Of a stretch of DNA of 64,000 nt, positions 25,120 to 38,442 are shown piece by piece. A program made the translations under genes and the position numbers. Source of the DNA: Hymenolepis diminuta (lineage: Eukaryota > Platyhelminthes > Cestoda > Cyclophyllidea > Hymenolepididae); NCBI GenBank assembly GCA_900708905.1, contig CAADRB010000045.1:823311-887310 (forward strand), given 5' to 3'. The notes below the pieces were generated by a model. It did not search any database and had not been told where the DNA came from. It saw nothing but the letters and a program-made list of their open reading frames with translations. Numbering within the stretch: the first letter of the stretch is position 1; the number at the start of each line of letters is the position of its first letter.

Positions 25120-25270
25120 GACTACATGGTCTGATTTGGCCACACCGAGCTCCTAGTTCGGCTCCTCCCTTGATCCGCTCAGTGTGCAGGCATGTGCTTC
25201 TGTTTGGCTAGGTAGGTTGTGGGCCAACTCCTATCGTGCTTTGTGGCTTACAGTGTACTGATTATTGGAT
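25120..25270 (+). repeat. Dispersed repeat family R5, second copy
   Basis: This GC-richer block lines up with the intron copy at 12,080-12,215 (GCCACACCGAGCTCCTAGTT, CGGCTCCTCCC, TTGTGGCTTACAGTGTACTG). It sits just before a TATA-like motif and the first assembly gap. Confidence 0.5.
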
Positions 25271-25286
25271 TGCTGTGTTAAATGCG

Positions 25287-25295
25287 TATAAAAGG
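25287..25295 (+). promoter_or_regulatory. TATA-box-like motif beside the first gap
   Basis: TATAAAAGG stands 17 bases after the end of the R5 copy, in a block that is GC-richer than its surroundings and is followed by AGACACATGTAGCGCC. It fits a strong core promoter, perhaps the promoter of a mobile element whose body falls in the gap at 25,381. There is no gene downstream that I recognise. Confidence 0.3.
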
Positions 25296-25380
25296 AGACA
25301 CATGTAGCGCCAAAGCATGCATTCAGTTAAATGTCAAGACAGAGGTGGTAGAATGTGGATTAGCATAACTATGGATGCTA

Positions 25381-25696
25381 NNNNNNNNNNNNNNNNNNNN
25401 NNNNNNNNNNNNNNNNNNNNNNNNNNNNNNNNNNNNNNNNNNNNNNNNNNNNNNNNNNNNNNNNNNNNNNNNNNNNNNNNNNNNNNNNNNNNNNNNNNNN
25501 NNNNNNNNNNNNNNNNNNNNNNNNNNNNNNNNNNNNNNNNNNNNNNNNNNNNNNNNNNNNNNNNNNNNNNNNNNNNNNNNNNNNNNNNNNNNNNNNNNNN
25601 NNNNNNNNNNNNNNNNNNNNNNNNNNNNNNNNNNNNNNNNNNNNNNNNNNNNNNNNNNNNNNNNNNNNNNNNNNNNNNNNNNNNNNNNNNNNNNNN
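25381..25696. other. Assembly gap (316 N)
   Basis: Unknown bases. The long open frames that span it are an artefact of N. Confidence 1.
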
Positions 25697-27384
25697 GCAT
25701 GCGTTTGAATACGCTCCTCGTCAGTGAGCATGGGAAATATTTCATTGACACAAGTATTGGGTATGCGAATATGGCTTCGATGATATTTTAGTACTTGCAA
25801 GTGTGTCGAATCAATACTCATCGGTGTCCTCCTTCCGTTAGATACAAGGATGAGGTGCACTTCAAATCAGTAGGATTATAAATTATTAACAGGTGTGTCA
25901 GAATATGAGATGGGACTAAAAAACAGTACCTCCCAACAGTACCTCGTTGTAAGAAGTTGACTAATATATACCAGTTAGGGAGAAGAGCAGCCAAGCATTG
26001 ATTATGAAATACAGATCACATGAAGTGCATAAGAATGTAGGGATAACTAAGCGGGCGATTTACACAACTACTGGGATCCTAGATAAGTCATTAACAGCAA
26101 AAAAGGGGGCCATTAGGTCGAATAGTCGCTTGTGGAAAGGAGACTAGAAGGAGTGTATGCATGTTTGAATGAGGTAAACAAGAGCTTATTCCAAGGACAA
26201 TCAGAGCAACTTGGGAGACCACATTTTCCAATTCTCATCTTGATCGGTGGAGTTGCATGACGAAGACAATTCGCCTTGACTAGTGTTAATATGCAAGTTA
26301 TAAATGAATGTAGATACAAAAAAATTGCCAAATTTGTTGTTATCCTTTATTAAGGTTGTATTGAAATAATTTTAACTATAATATGTTGTATAAAATACTA
26401 AAGTGACCTGTATAAGGGAGAGTGGGACATAATGACTGGTATATATTCTTTGATATTGGATCAATTAGACATGTTCTTACTACTTAAGTGCTTATAAAAC
26501 TATGGGATCACTCAATAAAAAGGGCAAAGCAACGCAGGATTATTTGGAAAATTGCAGCTATCCCATGATATAGTAGAACGTACACGATGAATCATAGGTC
26601 CGTTCACTCTAATTTTCCCACAGTGACTCACAAAACCAGAAATCTCTTTCAGTGTAGTTCATGTTGCCTTTTCTCAACTTCCCGTCCATAACCGCCGGTT
26701 AGACGTTCATACTCCTATTTCCTTCTTCCTTTTCTCATTGCTTTAACTCCTCTCTCATTCCTCTACGGTTATCAGAGTTGTTTTAATCTATTACTTTCAG
26801 ATCGGTTACTTTAAATGATGCATTTTGTTATTTTAAATGATGTATTTTTATATTTCCGTCAGCCATAATGGCCTCTGGATATGATAATATATTTAATTTA
26901 ATGTTGTTTGGTCACCAGAAAAAAGTTGAAAATCAACACTCTTGTGTCATATTCGTTTAATTGAAACAACCGCAATCTCTAAAGCCCTTATGTGTACAAT
27001 GGATTACTGATACTCAGGTCTGACGAAATCTATGCTAAATGCTGCATGCCATGGGGCTAAACAACAATAGTCGAATTAACATACTCGACGGCAAAACAAT
27101 AACAAGGTAGACTGTAATGAGTTACGATATGGTGTTTGATAATATTAAAACAACGATCTTTGTTATAAGGAAAAGTTGGATTTCATTCACAGGTGCCTCT
27201 TCATGGTGTTCTACTTGAATTGTGTAGTAATGATACAATAGTTAACTGGTGAGATGGTCATATTCAACCTCCCAACCTAATTCAAACGGTGGGTCAATTA
27301 TTGTTTTCGGAAAATATGAATCATAACTTTCCTCCAGAAACTTTTCAATTTGGCAAAGATGATTCATGAGTTAGCGTAACAGTT

Positions 27385-27590
27385 TTTCTAATTAATAGGA
27401 GGCTGACAATAAAGCTCACAACTCTAGTGTTTATGTTTTGTCTCGGGACAATCAATTCCCATTGGCTAACTCAAAATCGTCTATCATCCATATCGGTACC
27501 CATCTTATAGTTATTCAGGATATAAACTGTTATTTTGATCTCTGGATATCAACAATACGAAGACAACTAGTATTCCTATATAATGCCTTT
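27385..27590 (+). repeat. Dispersed repeat family R4, second copy
   Basis: Partner of 19,770-19,990, sharing GGAGGCTGACAA, TTTATGTTTTGTCTCGG, CAATTCCC and GATATAAACTGTTAT in order. Diverged. Confidence 0.5.
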
Positions 27591-28509
27591 GTTTCATTAA
27601 TAAAATGTCTTGGGTTAATTGCGTTCTGCCTTAACTTTCTCTCTCGAGCCTGGGTCATCCGTTGGCTAGTGATATCTAGTGTACAAATATATTACAGCAG
27701 CAGAGCAGGATCTCCAAACTATACTTCACCATAAAAGGGGCATACTTCACCAAAGTGGGCAACTGGACAGTTACAAAAGTAATACTGACTTAAAACATAA
27801 AATCTTAGCAAATCCTGCGCCCATCTGTTCGGCCTTTTGTTGGCATATTCAGCTCCGAGAAGTGGATTAACAAAGTGAGGAAATCGCGTGCTACCATCCC
27901 TTATATTAACTAATGTCTGTAATCATTCTCATTCGATCTCTGACCGATTTGAAACCCGTCCGTGAGGAATTTTTTGAAGCTCAGGTCACTGATTTCAACA
28001 GGACTGATTTTGAATGAAATTTTGAACTTTCATTTACTTAGTCATATTCTACCTAGTGTAAGTCACAATTTTCCCAAAATTAGACACCACACAATCAAAA
28101 CTTTGGACCGCAAATTCGATGTGCAAACTGTAAATTATTTTTGGAATTCATGGTACATATGCAACCAAATTCACTAAGTCCATTCGATCAATCAATGGTC
28201 GTATCCAAATGCAAGTTATTTTCAATTCCACATTTAATGAGAGAGAAAAAAGTAATGATATTGTAGGAATCCATCTTCTGGTGGCGCCTCCGCGTCTTGA
28301 TTTAAAGTATTTTAGAAGCTTGGTTTTAAAGGTGAATGAGTAACACTGAATGGATGAAAGTTTGAAATTACTAGAATTGTTCTAATTGGGTGTCTAAAGA
28401 TAATAAGACACTTCAATTACGTTCCTAATCATAAAAGTTTGGATGGTGGTGTCATTTTCAACTTCATCACTTCAAAATTCTTAGTCATCAGTAATATTAG
28501 TGCGTTCTC

Positions 28510-28655
28510 TTTCGCCTGCAGATTCAGATAAATTAGAAACTTAATAGCTCTATGAACTACTGTATTCTATTCAAAAACCTATTATGCAATTATTCAGTCA
28601 CGTTTTATTCGCTATAAAGCTTCCAATGTCTAGACCGAAGCAGCATGATAATTGC
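28510..28655 (+). repeat. Dispersed repeat family R6, second copy
   Basis: Partner of 24,085-24,225, sharing GATTCAGATAA, TTAATAGCTCTATGAACT, ATTATTCAGTCAC and CCAATGTCTAGACCGAAGCA in the same order and spacing. Confidence 0.5.
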
Positions 28656-31152
28656 TAAAAGCAGAGTAGATTATTACATTACAATGAAATAATAATAAAT
28701 TTCACTAACTTTTATCTAATTTCTGAATCAATAGTATGAGGAATTGAAAGTTGTGAAAAGTTTTCCTCCTTTTGAATATATTTCTCATTATGATTTAATG
28801 GTAAAGAAAGGTTTGCATCATTCTAAAATGGACTACGGATGTTAGAAAGCCGATTTCAATTGTTTTGATGCGCAGTTGAAAGAATGAAAAGGCTTCATTC
28901 TTCTTGTACTGATTTATCAGTACAATTGTAACTGGGAACGCAATCTCACTGTAGTGTACTACTGACAAACCGGCTGCTTCAGCAACCTAACAAGCAGACT
29001 GACAGAAAATAACAACCTTTCCCAAAAGAGAGACATCAAGAGTTGGGTTTGACCACGTGTTTACGCAACAAGAGGAAGGAAACGGCGATTTAGGAAGCAG
29101 ACTAGGAAGATGGGACGGAAGAAACAAAGTGTCAGTGCTGAGCAAGTGGAAACGGGATTGTGATAAAAGTTAAATAAATAGGAAAGTGAAATAAAATTTG
29201 GCAAAATATCACTTTCATCAAAGAGGAAAATTTAATCATTGAAATCTTTTTTTCCTCTTCGTTTTATCGACTCTTCACAAAGCAAATATGCGATGGGAAA
29301 GCACATGTAGATTGCATACAAGAGACTGTCAGATTAACTTTTCTGATCGAATTTTGAGTGGAAAGGATGTCTATGAACTGGCTCGAAGTCATGTCATGTG
29401 ACGCAAATGTTATTAAGGAATAAATGAACATGATGGAATCGAAAAGCTAGAAAGCGGTCAATCTGAATATTCTAGAACTTCTGATGGCCGGACTTTTTAA
29501 TTCTCCTTACTTTTACTCTCAGTTAAACTTAAATTCGGAAAATTCTTCCCATTCTTACGGGCTAAAGTTTTTCTCATGAAAAACATTTTTTCATATTTTA
29601 CATTTTTATGGATAATAACGACCAGCATCTTTTATTTAGCGGCTTGAAATTAAATGCTCTTTTTTCCATTTCAAAATGTACTTGAACGCGCATGATCTAA
29701 AGCATACACATCTGAATTCAAACAAAAGTATTACCTTGTGAAATAGGCGGAAACATTCTGAATACGATGCTCTCTTAGGCCATTAGATCAGATCACGCAC
29801 AAGTATATTCAAGAATTCACCTCATTCACACACACATGGGGTTAAGATCAGGTTTGGTGACCGCCTAATGGCACACACGCATTGTACACACAAGTGTTTT
29901 AATCACCGGAATTAGAAATGGTAATTTCAAGCAGTCGTTGTTAAAACAAATTGATCGATACGTCAATGAAGACTTTAGTTTGACTAGTCTGTTAGGGCTC
30001 TAAAAGCGTTCAAAGGAATTCTGTAAAGAAAATTAGGTTCAAGGCCGATAATCATATACGAACGTTCGCAGAAAATAAAGCAGTGCTCCTGTACCATGCA
30101 GGATCACTATTCCTCAGACGAAACGATCGACAGGGAGTGGTTGAAATACCCGTCCATCCTTAACATTGATATCTGATTCAGTAATAGTTTCTTCCAAGGG
30201 TTTTTGAAAGAAGCAACAGAATATATTCTTCTGGACTGAGTAGTTGTAGTAAAAATGTTTAATCCCGTAGATCAATGCTTCTAAACTGTACCCCGCATTA
30301 TATTATCACGGCTACAGCCATGCGTTCGCTGGGTCAATGCCTTGCAGGATTTTGGAGTAAAGTCAAATATTAAGACAATTAACTGTTACTATTAAGCTCA
30401 GAGGATTTGCAGATATTTGGGGGGCTAATAAGGTTATAGCAAGTGGCGAGCACACACTGTTTACCATCTCTGACAATTTTACTATGCCGAAAGCAAAAGT
30501 ATTCGATTTTCTAACAAACAGTGGAGTGCTCAGTTCTTTGAAAAGTGTTTGAAAGCTTATCTCCAGAAAAAAGATTGTTTCTGCAAAGATTGAGGCTAAA
30601 ATGTCTTCTGATATTTCTAACACATCTATTACCATTGCTTCTCTAAATTCTTCTAAAAATTCTACTCAATCTTCGTCTGTATAAGGTATTTCCCATTACA
30701 ACTCCTGCTGAGACGGCTATGATGACATGATGTTGCACCCATCAGCCAATAGTGTAAAGATAAAGAATCCCATGCAATCATGGAATCTTTCATGCCTAAA
30801 CCATGACTTTTTCACGAGCCAACCAAGCCCATGCGGTAATTAGTCCCAAAATTCAGTCTGTTTGATCACCAGACAAATCTCTCTTCTGCTCTCTTCCTCC
30901 AGAACTTACATGTCTTCAAAATTTCTTCGCCTCTGCAGCCACATCCGAGCTAAGCCATAGCACGTTTTGCATCCTAAGCAATCGGCACTGGTGAAAGATA
31001 AATGCAAGCAACCCGAGGAAATCGGTCTTGATAAACCTGTTTCTCTTGAAAATGGAACTGCGTCAAAAGCGGTTGCTCTAAACGTAGAACAGACTGTATC
31101 TCCCTGCCATCACGATCCTACATGCTCTCAAACTATCGTTTCCTGATCCCAC

Positions 31153-31437
31153 ATTGATCATAGTCTTGCCGGACTTATCCAAGGAACCTCCTGTCAAATC
31201 CTGATTGATTCGTATTCAAAGTGGCCTGAAGTTGTACCCATTAAGTCTGCAACAGCCGGTACCGTCATTAATAGCTTCGACTAAATATGCAACAGTTTGA
31301 GCGCATCAAATGTTATTGTGTCCAAAAATACCCCTCGTTCTTTTTTACTCGATTTGTCATGGTTTAAATATCGCGTTTTCACACTCTTCGTGTTATCTCA
31401 ATGGTCTGGATAGGAAACTTGTTGACAACATTAAAAG
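31153..31437 (+). pseudogene. Decayed Ty3/Gypsy-type retrotransposon integrase core
   Basis: In the plus frame starting at 31,153 the translation shows a broken form of the integrase core start (IDHSLAG, where intact elements have IDFAGP) and then the well-kept DSYSKWPEVVPI. After it come an in-frame stop (TAA, 31,282-31,284) and VIVSKNTPRSF, in which the second catalytic Asp of the usual VSDNG pattern is lost. A +1 frame change follows, then CHGLNIAF and LVDNIKR, matching the end of the core. One stop, one frameshift and a lost catalytic residue show it is dead. No reverse transcriptase or gag could be recognised upstream, so only a fragment of pol is visible. Confidence 0.75.
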
Positions 31438-31942
31438 GTAACTTCTTGAACCACAGGGGGAATAGATAGTGAAGGCGACCTTTAGTTCTTTACAGTTTTG
31501 GTGCCTGACTGCGCCTCATTTTGGCGTCCAAATCTGGGTGTGCTATTGCAAACATCTTCAAAATCTAAAAGCAATCTAACAAAGATCTATCTAGACATTT
31601 GTAACTCCCTGCGCCTTGGAATCCTGAAACTCCGGAGATCAGGCATAATCATCGGCCCGACCGTCACTTCGGAGGCCAAAAAAGACTTCGATTAGGATTC
31701 AGGGTGAATCCGAGGCTCAAGAGTATAGATGAACAATTTTCATCAGGTGTTGGATGAAAACGATTAATTTTTATTCAGTAAAAATTGAACTAACAATTTT
31801 TTTATTATTCATCAAATTAGCATATTTGATAAAATTTCAAGCCTGGGTAATGGGTTTGATTAAAAGATTTTTTGAAAGGTCTGAAATATTTAAAGCGGAT
31901 TTTTTACGCTTCTGATGGATGGAAGTATGTCAAATTTCACTT

Positions 31943-32120
31943 AGGGAGGTGGTAACAGCCCTTAACTTGGGGAGAGAGAAAGTTTCCTGAAGGCGTTCTG
32001 ATGAGAAGTTTACATTCTATCAATTCTCCTGTTGGTTAGAATTAACCAGCGCGATACTATCTGCATCATCGCTTATGCAGTGACTGGAATCGACCTTGTG
32101 ACTTCCGACTTAATAAAGGT
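31943..32120 (+). mobile_element. Possible polypurine tract and LTR remnant after the integrase
   Basis: About 500 bases after the integrase remnant there is a purine run (AGGGAGGTGG, 31,943-31,952) followed by TAACAGCCC, then a mixed-composition block ending near AATAAA (32,112-32,117). A polypurine tract directly before a 3' LTR with its own poly(A) signal is the normal order in Gypsy elements. No second LTR copy was found in the window, so this is only a suggestion. Confidence 0.3.
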
Positions 32121-32247
32121 ATATGTTGATCACCACGCCTCTGAATCTAATCAGTATAATTGAGAAAATTATGTTTGGATACTGAATATAGTTTGTGTTC
32201 ATATCATTTTGAGTGAATACAGTTTATGGGGCGCCGCTAAATTAAAG

Positions 32248-32694
32248 CTTTTAGTCATCTCTTCTCAACCGCTTTTTCAATCCGAAATCCGATTAACTGT
32301 ATATTAGATATTTGTTCTTCTCATTCATTCGAAAAAGAAGAGGAGGAAGAAGAAAAAGAAAAAATGAAATGAGGCGACAAGGGCCAACACTTTTATTAAA
32401 TAATACCTGTCAATTGTACCTGTCAATGAGCACTGGACATTGTAGACAAGCAGTTACTGCAATCCAGGAGATGACTCGTGAAATTTGAATATTGGAACGT
32501 GAACTGTCCATCTACTTAATATTGTACAACCCGAGTTCAAAAATCAAATAAAGTAGGATTCTTCGATACATCGAAATTGCTCTCAGCATCCTTTTCATCT
32601 CCTCCTCTTTATCATTTGTCGGACTCCCTATTATTCGATGTCAGTTGCTTCTCACAGTTAACAATTGTGACATTTATTAATACTGTGGGTAATA
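32248..32694 (+). repeat. 447-bp direct repeat, identical to 39,518-39,964
   Basis: Reading both stretches side by side I find no difference over 447 bases (offset 7,270). It holds a purine-rich run (AAGAAGAGGAGGAAGAAG near 32,335) and a small tandem, ACCTGTCAAT twice. The other copy begins at the first base after the second gap, so the true left limit of the shared segment is hidden. Non-coding. Confidence 0.9.
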
Positions 32695-35600
32695 GTAATA
32701 ATTTAGGTACTGCATTTGCACTATTTCTATCTGACTTCTAAAAGGTACATTCACAATCCAAATAGAAAAATTAAGTGAACTGAAATGTTTTTCGATGAAT
32801 AATATATAACTTCTCCAGGTGTCCCATTAAAATTAAGAGCTAACTCGGACGAATTGACAACACACAGCCATCCTAAATTACAAAAATGTTCACTTAATTC
32901 CAGGAATTTGAATTGATTACTGTCTGCCATTCTTGTTTAAACAAAATTTGGATTCCTCTCCTATTCAAATCTTCTTGACTTGCTCCAATATTGGACAAAG
33001 TTTGCCTACTTTTGTTCATCAGAGCAAACACTGAAGAAAGAGTTAATTGGCCATTCAAAATCAGATGTAGCTTCAGACAATGTTTTCCAGCAGTTAATTG
33101 TCCACTTTAATAGCGACTTCCAAGAGAAAAACAATGGAACTCAGCACGTCCCAGCTAACTTATCCTTGTTTTTGGACATTTCTAATAATAGCTCCAAAAC
33201 ATTCATAATAAATCGTGGCCTTTTTGGATTTGGGAGGAGAAGCGTGCAATTGTAAAAATCATGGCACAGACGTGAAATACCAGCACTTTTAGATGCCCTA
33301 TCAATTATCTCAACGCCAAACGTTAATGTTTCACCTCCGTGGATTCTTTTAAGTCCATCAGGCCAATAGCATGTTTTTCTCCATTTCCTTTTATGATGTT
33401 TCCACTCCTAAATGTCATTCACTTATCATCAATCCGATGTACATTTTCGGAGGATAAAACAAAGTATATTCCAATACTTGGTGTACTATGATATAAGGTA
33501 GTTTTAACCTTACATTCAGTGTGATCAGATGAAGTTCAACTTCATTTTTTTTATTTGTAAATGATGTATAGAGTTTGGCAGACATTTATAATATAGAATT
33601 AAATAAATAAGTTTCAAATACAAATTCTACTTCACAAACTGTGATATTTCAGATACTTTCCCAGTCCAGTAGGTTGCTCTTGACTCTCTCATAAATTTTA
33701 TATAGATTCCTTCTTTAGCCAATTTCTGAAGCCATTAACTATAATGGTATGATGAATTTCAAAATAAATTACATTTCTAAGGACATCAGGATTTGACGAT
33801 GCACAATACTTAGATCGTGCCGAATACACGCAAAAGTAGTGATAGCAAAAATGGAACGAAGAAATCACTACAACGCTAAAACAAGATTTACTATGTTCAT
33901 AAACAGAAAAGACTATATTTTGTTCACGAAAATTATACGAAAAATAAGTTCCGAAAGCCGAAGGTTTTAATGAAGACACTAACGAAAATGGGAAAAAATA
34001 ATTCATATCAAGGGAGATAAAACCACAAAGTGCTTAAAATACTATTCGTAATTCCTCAACCGGAAATTCAACTTGAAACACCATGAAATTTCCCTTCGTT
34101 TGGGAACTAAAATATATTTCTAATGGCGGAAGTGGCTTTTTTCCTAAAGTCGAGATATGCATAACTTATTGCAGCCTCTTTGTTTAAATTTAACACGAAA
34201 TTTAATCTTAAAGATTAGCCTTGTCCTAATATTTAACCCATTAATTAATTTTTGTCCTCTCCTAGTCGCATGTAGTTCTACGTCTGCACTGAAATCCTCA
34301 CTAAATTTCAAAATTCGTATTACCTTAGTACAGGGTGACTCTACTCAATGTCCTTTTCAATTAAGTCGTATCCATCGGTTTCTATCTTGACTTCTCTTTT
34401 CTAGTCTCAGTTTGGGATAGAAGTACCATAAATAGAAGGTCAAAATGTCTTCCACAAGAATATCATATAGAAGCAAGATATTTGAAGCGACCTTCGACTT
34501 TCCAAGTTACTATGCATCTCTGTTTTTATCTTTTCTCCATAACGATGGTATTAATTATGAATGTAAATGATCATATTCTTTTTTTTAGTGAAAGAATCTT
34601 CCTATTATAAAATATCAAGTGATCTAGCACAAAATTGAAAAGTTAATTTGCATACCATCCCATGGAGAGGAATGTGAAAATCAGGTCAGTGACCTCATTG
34701 TGCAAGTTACACAATTGATGAGAAGATTCAACCCGATCATGTTCACGACAAAGAGAAAGCGGATGTATAAAAATTATTAAACATTTTTTTCCTTGGCCAT
34801 ATTAACAATTAATTTTGTTGCCCCTTCCTTTTATTTTGATAATAACGTTTTATTAATACATTGTTCTAACTAATGAATAACTTTATGTATCACATTTTTG
34901 TGCGATTTGATGTATAAAGTGCCGGATTCTTGAAATCAGTCTTTCTCCTTTTTTTCTACCGCTATTTTGCGAATGTTTTGGGATTGTTAGCTGTGATCGC
35001 ACAAATTCATATATATCATTTCGTTATAGCCTTGACCTCAGACCTCAGTATGCTCTAATTTGAAATGGGAACCTCCATTCGAAAGCGTGGAGCTAAAATT
35101 GCGTATAGTAAATTGAAATTCATGCAACATTATACTCCATATAAGATAGCTGAGTATATCTTATTTTAATTCAATAAAGAATGAGGAAAACTATAATAGA
35201 ACTTTTAGCGATACGTCTTTATAGACTAGAGTTAAACATTTTTCATTTAATTATCACGAACTGGAAAAATCGCTTATATCATCAAATACGTTTACAGAAA
35301 GGAAATCAGCGAGTCCTGAAAGCTAAAAAGAGGTTTCAATTCCATTGTTAATCTTTTCTTAAAAATAACCTTCCTTGAAGTCATCTCCCAAAATCTCGAA
35401 ACCCATTCATTTGGAACCCTAGACTCATGTTTCTATGCGCCTCCAATTATAGCCTCTCCTCAACCTCGCTTTGTGATAAAATATATCTGAAATTAGAGTG
35501 CAATAGTTGGAAACTCAATTTATCAACACTCATATCTATTAGTGCACATCAAAGCCATGGACACTACTGATTAATTAGAATTTATCAAACTGAGCCAAAA

Positions 35601-38442
35601 AAGTAAAAAGAACATCGCTTTCACCTTTAATTTCATTGATAAAACATCGTAAACCCAAAACACTGTAAAGAAATGAAAACAGTCATCTTTGCTTATAAAC
35701 TAGTTTGAGGAAGACGCTAATAAGATTAGCAAACATTGAGTTTTGATACAAAGATTTAATATATTTATAATACTTTTAAATCAGCAAAAAATCATAGAGA
35801 ATATTGTGAATATGCTCATTTATTCGTGATCGAACAAACAACCATCGTTGACAGCGAGTCTTAAATGACTAAACAGATCAAGTTTGCTTTATTATTATCT
35901 TCCTTCTTTAGCAGTATTTTTTCCCGATGGGAGAAGAAGGTCGAAAATCATCTGGCACAGAATCTTTCCAATAAGGTAAACTTCTTAAGAATTATGGATA
36001 TCCTAATTGCGATGAACTCAAAGAAATTTCTGGAGATCATTGTCAAGTCTTTCAAGATGAATTAAATTCAGCATAAAATCCGTGAAAATAGCACCGCATC
36101 TAGCATAGGCTACTGCATTCAAAGTAACAGTTCTGTAGAGTTCCCAATATTGTGGAAGCCCATCTTCAGAAATATTCTCTTCTTTTTCTGGACACACCTC
36201 ACAGTCAATTATTTAATAATGGAAATAGGCGAATTCTTCCATATAGAGTTATAATAATTTTTGTTTAAAAGTCGAATCTTCTGAGAATAATGTGAAGGAC
36301 GCCGTTCTGTATTTATTTCAAAATTAGTTTCTAACTGTTTTAATAAATACACTAATTCTCTTGCCGTTTTTATTGGTTCTATCAGTTAAAATGGTCCTGG
36401 AGACTTCAGGTTTAACATAACACATGTTTTTTAAAGAATTGAAATTCTTATATATCTTTATTTGAAGCTTAAATATTTATTGATCCGTTACTCTAAGTAA
36501 ATTGCGTAGCCATTCAAGCTTTGAAAGATTTGATCATCAAATAAAGGAGCCTTGTTTGCAGTCAGAAAATTAGATCCAAAATTTCCCCAATTAACCGAAG
36601 TTACTTTGATGTACAATTTCCCATGATAGAATCTGTGTGAAAATGAAAATCTGCCCTTAAGATAAAGAATCCAGTAGAAGTATTGACCATTAACTTATGA
36701 AATTAGCTCTCGAAAACAAAGTCCTTTACGTAGTTAACTGAATAGTAATTGGTTGTAATTTTCTTTCTCCCAATCAGATGAATTATTTAATTATACATAA
36801 TATTATCTCATTTTAAAATCATTCTATTCACTCCCTTTTTTCTATTATGTGCAAAAAAGTAAATTTTTGCACTTGGACAAGTAAGCAAACGAAAGTGACA
36901 TTGTCTTTGTCTTTAAACTCCTATTATTTGAATTAGTACCTATCGGCTGGAAAAAAATCAATATTAGAACAAGGTATACGATTCATATTAGCCCAAAGAC
37001 AACATTGTCTCTGTCAAGTCTTCACAGTCCATGACAAATCAAAAGCCTGGTCTTAATCTGAGCTTTATTGCTGAAAGTTGGCAATGTACGACAAACTCCA
37101 TCAAAATTTGCATGAGAAAACAATTGTCTTTTATTTTGTGAAAACGTTTTTATTAATTTATTAAAAAGCATTCAAATTGTGACATTTCATATGCAAAGAT
37201 GTATAATATCACATGCTAAGAATAGAGGATCATAATGAAAAATAAGTTTTGGAGAACCATATTGGAGCAAACTATAATTATTTCTACTGCACCGAACAAT
37301 GAAGTTTTCCCTCTGAATATTATGTGAATTATTTGACCAAACTGTTATTATGTCTTCATCAATCTCTTTTGACGGAAGTTCTTCCACTACACTGATTTGT
37401 AGGGATCATAACTGTAATCACATGAGGTAATATATGTACGTTTGCGTAGTTCGACGGTAACATTTTAAAATTCTTGACGTCTGATTATTTTGCCTTTACC
37501 CTTTATTTAACAACTCTTAGGCGATAAGTTTGTCTTGTGGGTTTTAAGAGTAATATAAATAACCCTATTATGAAGCTATTTTAAAAATAATTTTATAAAA
37601 TAAAAAGGATTTGTTAGTTGCTAAAACAGTGAAAACTCCAAACACTTTGAAACTACGGTAGATGGCCATCTGTCCCATTGGTCGAGCATAAAATAACTAA
37701 ATTTGAGGACTATGAACAAATCATTTTAAGGCTTATATTAAGTTCTGTGTTACTATTAGTTAGTTTCGGTAACTTTCACTACCAGAGGAGTAAAATAACT
37801 TGCTCCTAAATTTTATGGCTTTCTAAGATAGAAAGGAGGTAGAGAGTGTGGTATGCAGATTTTTTTATTAAAGAAAAAATATGTCGAATAGCTGGTAAAC
37901 TCAAACATCGGTTAGTAAGATAACGTTTCATGAGGCAAAACAGAATGTAAAGAAGTTAAATCAAAGTGCGTGAAAATTTTAAAATACATGTTGGATAATA
38001 ATGGCAAATTGATATATAACTTCACTGAAGAACGAACAATAAGTTCCTCTTTAGATTACGGCGTACTTTAAGCCCATTATGGGAAGTATTAATAGTAATA
38101 TAAGGTTAGAAAAAATTCCAAAATTAACCTGATCCGTTCAAACTCATAAACCCCAATTAATGTCTGGCATACGTTATAAAAAGTGTCGAGAAAATAACTA
38201 AAATACATTATTCGAAAAAAGAGATTCAGAAGTCAACATTTCGATTAATCACTCAAGGTCTAGCTATCCACTTGATAAAAGATGGTGATATTAGAACCCT
38301 CTACTGACAGGGCCGCCTATAATATGGTCACGGATATATGATCCATCACGCATCAGTAACTCTCCAAGCCTCTTATGAAAAGTGTCAACAGCCTTTGACA
38401 GATGTGGGGTATCCTGGATTCACTTAAGGGATGAATCACTGT

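Noticed and set aside
25317..25860. Long open frames across the first gap
   Set aside because: They are open only because N cannot form stop codons.
30363..30660. Possible gag or reverse transcriptase upstream of the Gypsy integrase
   Set aside because: Frames are broken and no zinc knuckle or catalytic YxDD-type motif could be found.
32980..33255. 91-codon plus-strand open frame
   Set aside because: Single short frame with no known motif, no splice-linked neighbours and no codon pattern that sets it apart from AT-rich chance frames.
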